From Saprospiraceae bacterium (GTDB taxonomy: Bacteria; Bacteroidota; Bacteroidia; Chitinophagales; Saprospiraceae): a DNA stretch of 64,000 bases. Under the pieces are notes generated by a model that saw nothing but the letters and a program-made list of their open reading frames with translations, was not told the DNA's origin and did no database searches. Made by a program: the position numbers and the translations under genes. Shown in pieces: positions 58,584 to 64,000 of the stretch; position 1 is the first letter of the stretch; each line of letters begins with the position of its first letter. Where the stretch lies: contig JAHDHQ010000003.1 in the NCBI GenBank assembly GCA_020631235.1, positions 172,450-236,449 on the forward strand, in the 5' to 3' direction.

Positions 58584-61199
58584 TTATTTTATACTTATTT
58601 TAAAGCTTGCAATTTTATTGTTAGCATCTAAAACTTGTCCTAAATACATTCCTTTAGCTAAATGGCTCACATTAATAGATTGGCTAGTGTTGGTTAATGG
58701 TGTGCTAAGCACAGTTTGTCCTGTAATATTTAAAATATTTAAGGATGATGCATCAGAAGGTATTTTATTTGTTTCTAGAACAAAGCTGCCATCGCATGGA
58801 TTTGGGAAAGTTTTCACAGAAAAGTCATCGATAAATAGGTCTGCGTTGCCTGTAATAATCTCTATAAAATCAATTTCAATCATGTGATCAACAAGGTTAG
58901 TTCTAATCGGTTCGTTAAAATCGAAATAGATATCAGCCTCGTTAAAAATGAAAGTTCCCGGTTCGAGATCTGCAATTTGTTCTATACTGAATCGAACAAA
59001 TCCATGTGATGCAGCTTCATTACTAGTACTATCAAGTAATTTTATATCATTGAAATCGAATCTCACACTTCGATCTTCACTGATTGTATATTCAAATTTG
59101 TGACTAGCTACTAATGGAGTTAGGCTAGCCAAATCAAGATTAGTTGAAATGGTGTCAATAATTGCAATATTAAATGCAGTATCAGTTCCAGTATTTTGGA
59201 ATCTTATTGTGTATTCTAATGGAGTATTAGCTTTGATTTGATGTAAATCTCTGTATCCTTTAGGTGATGCTTTTTTATCATTTGGATCGTAAGAACCTAT
59301 ACTTTCCTGACAATCTATATCGATAAACTCATTTAAATCATCCTCAGAAAACATACTAACAAAACCTAAGCTTATTTCGCCTAAATCATTTTCTCCACAA
59401 CCTTCAAAAGCTAATGTTGGTTGAGAAAAACCTGGATGAAATGGCACCTGAGGAATACTCAGACGATAAGTTGACCCCTTAGCTGGAAAGGTAATAATAT
59501 GCTCGTTGTTAGCATCAAGTTCTATCTCATCATCACTAACCGGTCTCATGACATCATCTTCAATTACAATAAACTCTTGGATTTCATTCATATCCCCGGT
59601 TCCCGAATTCTTTATCTTAAATATCAGTTCATCCGAAGTACATTCTGATTCTATTTCTAAACTTGCCAATGACCAGTTTGGATTTAAGCTGCCGATACAA
59701 GGCTCGTTTGGAAAAATGGTAGCTTCCACACAGTGCGTTTGACCCAAAACCGTGTTGTCGCAATCTAAGTATGCTACAAAGCTTAGAGAACCACATTCGC
59801 CAATGGCTAAAGGATCTAGATAAAAGCTGATTGTTTGACCATTAATATCATAATTATCATGGGCACTACTCACAAAATTTAAATCATCATCTAGTACTAC
59901 TTCGATGTATACATTGTCTTCATACTGTGTTCCAATGTTGCAAAAATCCAAATAATAAGTGTTGTCAAAACAACGTCTCAAGAAAGGAGTAGAGATGCCT
60001 ACTTTATATTTTTGACAATAGACAGCTGCTTGCGCCACTATATCTACATCATAAGCATCACCTATTTGAAGTTGTGGTGTTTCTGCTGTATTACATTCGC
60101 TCGTCCAAAGTTCATCCTCAGATAATATACTTATAGAGTAAGCTCCTTCTGGCACTAATTTTCCAAAACTTCCATCTGAGTTGCTATTAGTCAGAAAAAC
60201 TTCATTGCCGTTGTCAAATTGGATAGTGCGATAGGGTAGTCGATCTTCATTGTCATTAATGCAGTTTTCGTTTTCATCAAAAAAGACTAAACCTTGGATG
60301 TAAGCTCCTTCAGCTACCACCTCTAAGGAACTAGTTTGCAGACAACGTTCGTTAAAGTTTGCATCTACTACTTCGATGACAGTAGGATTACTATCAATGT
60401 ACATGTTACTACTTACATTGTCTAAGGCTTCGAATGCAATTTGGGCAAAAGAACTGCCATCAACTAAAGACCACGGCAAGGTGGATCCTTCCGAATAAGA
60501 AACAGAAATTATTCCTTCAGTGATGTTCGAGTAATTAGAACTTGTAAATTCTGCCAGATTATCAGAATACATAGTGTCAAACTTCAAAACTGCGGGATCA
60601 TATCGTATAGAAAACTGGATGGAAACTATATCATCAAAATCTTCTGCAATCATATCTACCAAAATATTGGTTTGGTTAGATTGATTTTCAAAAGTCAATT
60701 TTACACAATCATTTTCTATTTCCACCACTTCAAATGAGCTGAATAAAGCATCAATGCAAAATGTGCCTTCATCATTATCTCCGGCATTTATAATTTCATC
60801 ATTCTCCATGGAGAAATCTACCGTGCCACTACTGATTGGCAGGAATATTAACGTAAAAATGGTATCACCTTCATTGACTGTAACGGGATTTGTACCTGTG
60901 ATGTCAAACCAAAGAAACGATAAAAGACCTCCATGATTATGAATGTTGCTGGGTGGAAAAGGAGGAGGTAAGAAATCAGATTCTACACCAAAATATTGCA
61001 ACTTGTCATCTGGGAAGTGAATACCGCCTTGCATCGAAGTGACAAGACCCATTTGTTCATTTGCGACCATGTGTAAATGCACTAAATCATCGACTATTTC
61101 GTGTTCGAATCGAAAGTACAAAGTGTCCGTACAATCTAATTGTGCACTCATTTGAGCTAAGCCACAAAGAGAAAAAATACAAATTAAGAATTGTTTCAT
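58584..61199 (-). CDS. Large secreted T9SS protein with cohesin-like domains and DUF7619-like repeat domain
   Basis: 872 aa from the ATG at 61199 (signal MKQFLICIFSLCGLAQMSA/Q); the longer frame starts 11 codons earlier without a signal fit. Domains in order: two cohesin-like beta-domains (about 20-150 and 155-280; each has GDTIFTLIFLPISSGTVDFS / SFAQIAFEALDN), an SdrD-B-like segment (GLVFFDENENCINDNEDRLP), surface-repeat-type regions, a C-terminal DUF7619-like domain (SYDPNDKKASPKG ... LEYTIRFQNTGTDTA) and a type-A T9SS sorting domain (KTFPNPCDGSFVLET ... KGMYLGQVLDANNK). Likely cell-surface adhesin or scaffold. Confidence 0.85.
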   Translation of the reverse strand: MKQFLICIFSLCGLAQMSAQLDCTDTLYFRFEHEIVDDLVHLHMVANEQMGLVTSMQGGIHFPDDKLQYFGVESDFLPPPFPPSNIHNHGGLLSFLWFDITGTNPVTVNEGDTIFTLIFLPISSGTVDFSMENDEIINAGDNDEGTFCIDALFSSFEVVEIENDCVKLTFENQSNQTNILVDMIAEDFDDIVSIQFSIRYDPAVLKFDTMYSDNLAEFTSSNYSNITEGIISVSYSEGSTLPWSLVDGSSFAQIAFEALDNVSSNMYIDSNPTVIEVVDANFNERCLQTSSLEVVAEGAYIQGLVFFDENENCINDNEDRLPYRTIQFDNGNEVFLTNSNSDGSFGKLVPEGAYSISILSEDELWTSECNTAETPQLQIGDAYDVDIVAQAAVYCQKYKVGISTPFLRRCFDNTYYLDFCNIGTQYEDNVYIEVVLDDDLNFVSSAHDNYDINGQTISFYLDPLAIGECGSLSFVAYLDCDNTVLGQTHCVEATIFPNEPCIGSLNPNWSLASLEIESECTSDELIFKIKNSGTGDMNEIQEFIVIEDDVMRPVSDDEIELDANNEHIITFPAKGSTYRLSIPQVPFHPGFSQPTLAFEGCGENDLGEISLGFVSMFSEDDLNEFIDIDCQESIGSYDPNDKKASPKGYRDLHQIKANTPLEYTIRFQNTGTDTAFNIAIIDTISTNLDLASLTPLVASHKFEYTISEDRSVRFDFNDIKLLDSTSNEAASHGFVRFSIEQIADLEPGTFIFNEADIYFDFNEPIRTNLVDHMIEIDFIEIITGNADLFIDDFSVKTFPNPCDGSFVLETNKIPSDASSLNILNITGQTVLSTPLTNTSQSINVSHLAKGMYLGQVLDANNKIASFKISIK

Positions 61200-61274
61200 A
61201 ATAATTGATTTACGGGTTCGAAATATGTTCATACTTCAAATATGGAGCAAAATACGACTAAAAAAAACGACAAT

Positions 61275-61290
61275 ATTATACTTTTGTATA
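61275..61290. promoter_or_regulatory. -7 box (TACTTTTG) embedded in inverted repeat, upstream of hypothetical gene
   Basis: TTATAC-TTTT-GTATAA is a perfect inverted repeat (6-bp arms). The TAnnTTTG box at 61278-61285 (plus strand) lies inside it. Transcription would begin ~60 nt before the ATG at 61355. Confidence 0.4.
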
Positions 61291-61354
61291 AATAATAACA
61301 CAAAATTATTTCACCATTCGTTTGATAAACAGATGTTTATATAATTTAAATGTA

Positions 61355-62755
61355 ATGAATAAAACAAAGGTATTCCACTTAATTCAGCATCTTTCAAAAA
61401 AGGATGTTAGACAATTTAAGGAACTTTCGCAAACCAGTTTGATTAAAGTATCAGAAGAAGCCAGACGTCTCTTTAGCTTTTTGGTACAGAAAGCAACATT
61501 AGATACTCCTATAGAGAAAGAGGAAGCCTTTCAAGTTTCATGTCCATCTTTAGACTATAATGATCAAAAGCTAAGACTTCTTGTTTCGCAATTGTATAAA
61601 GCTTTAGAGCGATTTTTATTGTTTCGTAATATAGATTTAGCACAGCAGAGCTATAAAAATGAAGGTAAATTATTGAGTATCTATCAGCAAAATGGCTTAG
61701 AGAAAAATTTTCAGACCGCCTATAGTGGTTTGAAGAAAAAGCAAAAGGAAACACCGTATACGCTCACTATCCAAGAAGAAATCCAAATGGGATTTGATAA
61801 ATACCAGTTTGAATCACTTCAGAAAAGAAGTAAAGTGTTTAATTTTCAATATTTACTGGATTTAACCGAGCTTTCTTACTACCAGCAGAAACTTCGATTT
61901 GCTTGTTATGGTATTACGCACAAAAATATTTATAAAACTGCCTTTGATCCTGATGTCGAACCATTATTAAGTAAAATTCAAAAATCCGAGAAAATATTAA
62001 GTGATCCTAGAATTAGTGTTTATTACCATTGTTTTTTGATGCTTTCCGATCATGATGAGGTCCAATATTTTGAGCAGTACAACAAACTATTAAATCAATA
62101 CAGTGCGATTTTCGAGCAAGAGGAACGCAGATCTTTATTTTATTTTGCCTTAAATTATTGCATCAGACGTCTGAATTCTGGAGAGGTAGGTTTTGGCAAA
62201 AAAGGCATCGATATTTACGAACGAGCTATAGAGTCAAAAGTGTTATTTATACAGGGCAAGCTTTCTAGATTTACTTATCGAAACATGGTGATGATGGCTA
62301 TTCGAGTGGGCGAATTTGACAAGGCGATCGAGCTCACTGATAAGTTTGAAAGCTATTTATTCAGTGGCGAAAGAAAAAGTGCTTACCATTTTAATAAAGC
62401 ATTGATAAACTATCATACTGGCGATCTAAATAGTGCTTTGGATGATATCATAAATGCTGATTTTAAAGATCATTTAATCAATTTAGCTGCAAAAACGCTT
62501 CAAGCAAAAATATATTATGATATGGATGAGCGTATGCTGCTGGATTCGCATCTTGATAGTATGGAAATGTATATTATAAGGAGCAAAGTACTGGGATACC
62601 ATAAGAGCAATTATAAAAACGTCATATCTTTTTTCAAAAAATTACTGCGTTTAAAACCATTTGATGAAGTAAAGCGGAATCAATTAATCGATCGCGTAAA
62701 CGCAGAAGCAATATTGACAGAGAAGAAATGGTTTTTAGAAAAACTCGATTCTTAA
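61355..62755 (+). CDS. Conserved hypothetical protein of Bacteroidota
   Basis: 466 aa from the ATG at 61355 (MNKTKVFHLIQHLSKKDVRQFKEL). All-helical, no signal peptide, charged. The N-terminal pattern (LxxLSKKxxRxFxxfLxSp... LRxLxSxLyKxLexFL) is shared by a family often seen in Saprospiria and related groups; here it reads QKLRLLVSQLYKALERFLLFRN. The C-terminal half is TPR-like (KSAYHFNKALINYHTGDLNSALDDII, AKTLQAKIYYDMDERMLL). No enzymatic motif; possibly a protein-protein interaction scaffold. Confidence 0.75.
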   Translation: MNKTKVFHLIQHLSKKDVRQFKELSQTSLIKVSEEARRLFSFLVQKATLDTPIEKEEAFQVSCPSLDYNDQKLRLLVSQLYKALERFLLFRNIDLAQQSYKNEGKLLSIYQQNGLEKNFQTAYSGLKKKQKETPYTLTIQEEIQMGFDKYQFESLQKRSKVFNFQYLLDLTELSYYQQKLRFACYGITHKNIYKTAFDPDVEPLLSKIQKSEKILSDPRISVYYHCFLMLSDHDEVQYFEQYNKLLNQYSAIFEQEERRSLFYFALNYCIRRLNSGEVGFGKKGIDIYERAIESKVLFIQGKLSRFTYRNMVMMAIRVGEFDKAIELTDKFESYLFSGERKSAYHFNKALINYHTGDLNSALDDIINADFKDHLINLAAKTLQAKIYYDMDERMLLDSHLDSMEMYIIRSKVLGYHKSNYKNVISFFKKLLRLKPFDEVKRNQLIDRVNAEAILTEKKWFLEKLDS

Positions 62756-62759
62756 TGGA

Positions 62760-63353
62760 TTAAAAAGCACTATTGTTTACATCTCCACTTTTAAGAGCAA
62801 GCACTTGTATGCTATTTATGGGAAACTCAGAGCGATTAAAAGTTAAGACAAAATCATCAGTATTAAACAAGTTCGATTCTGCGGCTACTTCTTCTTTAAG
62901 GAACCGCCATGATCCTGCTGGAATAGAAGCATCTATACCGAGAATTAGCCTTCGTATTTCTATCAAGTCCAAGACACTAATCTTATGATCTTGATTTATA
63001 TCTGCAGGAATAAGATGAGCAAAATCTAAATCATTTGTGCTTATGATGTGCTGATTAATGATAACCATGTCTAAGGTAGATACTCCATTTAAATAATCGC
63101 TAGGCTTATCTATTACGATCGTAAAGTTTTCTACCTCGGGATTGCTATCGACGACACAATTCATATCTGGTATATTAGAACCTGATGGCAAACAATTAGA
63201 AATATCTATATTCTCATTATTATCATCTACCACTGTGATAATATTCACGGTTACATTTGTGCCATCGGAACTGCTAATGACTATGTTCGATGATACTTGC
63301 GCTATGGATAGAAAAGGAAATGCTGCAAAGAGCAGTATAATTATGTATTTCAT
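62760..63353 (-). CDS. Secreted protein ending in a dockerin-like calcium-binding domain
   Basis: 197 aa. Signal peptide MKYIIILLFAAFPFLSIA/Q, a short beta-rich region (about 20-110), then DINQDHKISVLDLIEIRRLILG, an EF-hand-like dockerin repeat (D-x-N-x-D-x-K-I-S-x-x-D), with SWRF and a closing KSGDVNNSAF half-repeat. This tail is common at the end of very large Saprospiria surface proteins; here it terminates a small protein with no T9SS domain. A -7 box TATATTTG (63368-63375) precedes it on the minus strand. Confidence 0.78.
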   Translation of the reverse strand: MKYIIILLFAAFPFLSIAQVSSNIVISSSDGTNVTVNIITVVDDNNENIDISNCLPSGSNIPDMNCVVDSNPEVENFTIVIDKPSDYLNGVSTLDMVIINQHIISTNDLDFAHLIPADINQDHKISVLDLIEIRRLILGIDASIPAGSWRFLKEEVAAESNLFNTDDFVLTFNRSEFPINSIQVLALKSGDVNNSAF

Positions 63354-63367
63354 AATAGATATTTATT

Positions 63368-63375
63368 CAAATATA
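63368..63375 (-). promoter_or_regulatory. -7 promoter box (TATATTTG) for dockerin-like gene
   Basis: TAnnTTTG match on the minus strand, 15 nt before the ATG at 63353. Confidence 0.5.
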
Positions 63376-63483
63376 AGCTAATGGCTCTTGTAATATAACT
63401 ACAAAGTTCACCATTTGTACAACATTGAACAAACTAAAAAATAGCTTATAATTCTGAAAAACAGCTGGTTATGTTAATTAAAA

Positions 63484-64000
63484 TTACTTGTTTGATCCGA
63501 AGATAGACGATAAGTATGAGCGATTTAACATAGCGATATTGTTAATCGAAATCTCTTTAGGACATTCCACTTCACAAGCACCAGTATTCGAACAATTACC
63601 AAAACCTTCGGCATCCATTTGATCAACCATCGATTTTGATCTAGCTGCATGTTCCACCTGACCTTGTGGCAACTTACCTAAATGAGCAACTTTGGCCGAA
63701 GTAAATAACATAGCCGATCCATTTGGACAAGCCGCAACACAAGCACCGCATCCAATACATGCCGCTGCATCAAAAGCAGAAAGTGCTTCATCTTTTTCGA
63801 TAGGTATAGCATTACCATCTGGAGCTTGACCAGTATTTACAGAAACATATCCACCTGCTTGGATTATACGATCAAAGCTTGATCGATCTACCACTAAATC
63901 TTTAATAACAGGAAACGCTTTTGCTCTCCATGGCTCTACAGTAATTGTATCACCATCTTTAAAATGACGCATATGCAATTGACATGTGGTAGTGCCTTGC
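63484..64000 (-). CDS. sdhB: Succinate dehydrogenase/fumarate reductase iron-sulfur subunit, C-terminal part (cut by window end)
   Basis: About 172 residues are present; the frame is open to base 64000 (upstream codons read [13 protein letters not shown], typical of Bacteroidota SdhB/FrdB), so the start is beyond the window. The apparent start near 63978 is a TTG inside the gene. The 4Fe-4S and 3Fe-4S clusters are seen in [15 protein letters not shown] and [16 protein letters not shown]; the N-terminal 2Fe-2S part is mostly outside. It links the quinone pool to succinate/fumarate and matches fumC at 24 kb. Confidence 0.95.
   Translation of the reverse strand, partial: QGTTTCQLHMRHFKDGDTITVEPWRAKAFPVIKDLVVDRSSFDRIIQAGGYVSVNTGQAPDGNAIPIEKDEALSAFDAAACIGCGACVAACPNGSAMLFTSAKVAHLGKLPQGQVEHAARSKSMVDQMDAEGFGNCSNTGACEVECPKEISINNIAMLNRSYLSSIFGSNK

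Noticed and set aside
61200-61240. GGTTCGAAA stretch suggestive of a tRNA T-loop
   Set aside because: No acceptor or anticodon stems can be formed around it; it lies in the leader of the T9SS gene.
58584-63353. Cellulosome locus
   Set aside because: There are no glycoside hydrolases for plant polysaccharides nor scaffoldin with carbohydrate-binding modules; cohesin-like and dockerin-like motifs are general in Bacteroidota surface proteins.

Overview
The window reads as a stretch of core chromosome from a marine-type Bacteroidota, probably order Saprospirales. The evidence is as follows. Coding sequence is AT-rich and start codons rarely have Shine-Dalgarno sites. Many start codons are preceded by the Bacteroidota -7 promoter box TAnnTTTG. 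There are type IX secretion (T9SS) C-terminal sorting domains, an RprX/RprY-type two-component pair, the tiny ribosomal protein THX, and dockerin-like ADINQD...LRRLILG...SWRF tails of the kind common in Saprospiria. I see no insertion sequence, prophage, CRISPR array, tRNA or rRNA gene.

Layout. 1-6.6 kb: the end of radA, then a leftward run of a UvrD-like helicase-nuclease, a secreted beta-helix protein, a TauE/SafE permease and methylmalonyl-CoA epimerase. 6.8-12 kb: rprX/rprY homologues, a HAD phosphatase, a small T9SS protein, and an ECF sigma operon with a membrane partner and a Spy/CpxP-like protein. 12-18.6 kb leftward: M29 aminopeptidase, hflX, an EnvC-like amidase activator, a TPR protein and pyruvate kinase. 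18.6-19 kb: a gene-free gap with a GC-rich, multi-hairpin element. 19-25.5 kb: acpP, fabF, rnc, a YdjM-like membrane protein, superoxide dismutase, fumC and THX. 25.6-29 kb: a CBS protein, yceD-rpmF, and ridA-trpS-FAH hydrolase. 29-34.6 kb: gcvP-hldD, a phosphopantetheinyl transferase and dcd. 35-42 kb leftward: a Crp-family regulator with a quinone-reductase-like protein, a conserved-TM-helix channel protein, and an operon of a tandem double D-Ala-D-Ala ligase, a PASTA protein and a rhodanese. 42-51 kb: a MATE transporter, a BamA/TamA-like barrel, hemW, a CNNM/CorC protein, a two-gene aminolipid (GlsA/GlsB-like) pair and glyS. 51-58.4 kb: TPR proteins, dodecin, a DUF937 protein, a LysM glucosaminidase, two beta-barrel proteins and a transglutaminase-like protein. 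58.5-64 kb: an 872-aa T9SS protein with cohesin-like domains, a conserved hypothetical, a dockerin-like secreted protein, and the end of sdhB/frdB.

Several genes converge on the cell envelope: peptidoglycan precursor synthesis (Ddl, PASTA), its remodelling (EnvC-like, GH73-LysM), LPS heptose (hldD), aminolipids, outer-membrane barrels and envelope-stress-type sigma control. The most unusual items are the 889-aa tandem Ddl fusion, the structured intergenic element at about 18.81-18.93 kb, the ECF/Spy-like operon, and a run of convergent gene pairs whose stop codons overlap by exactly 4 nt.
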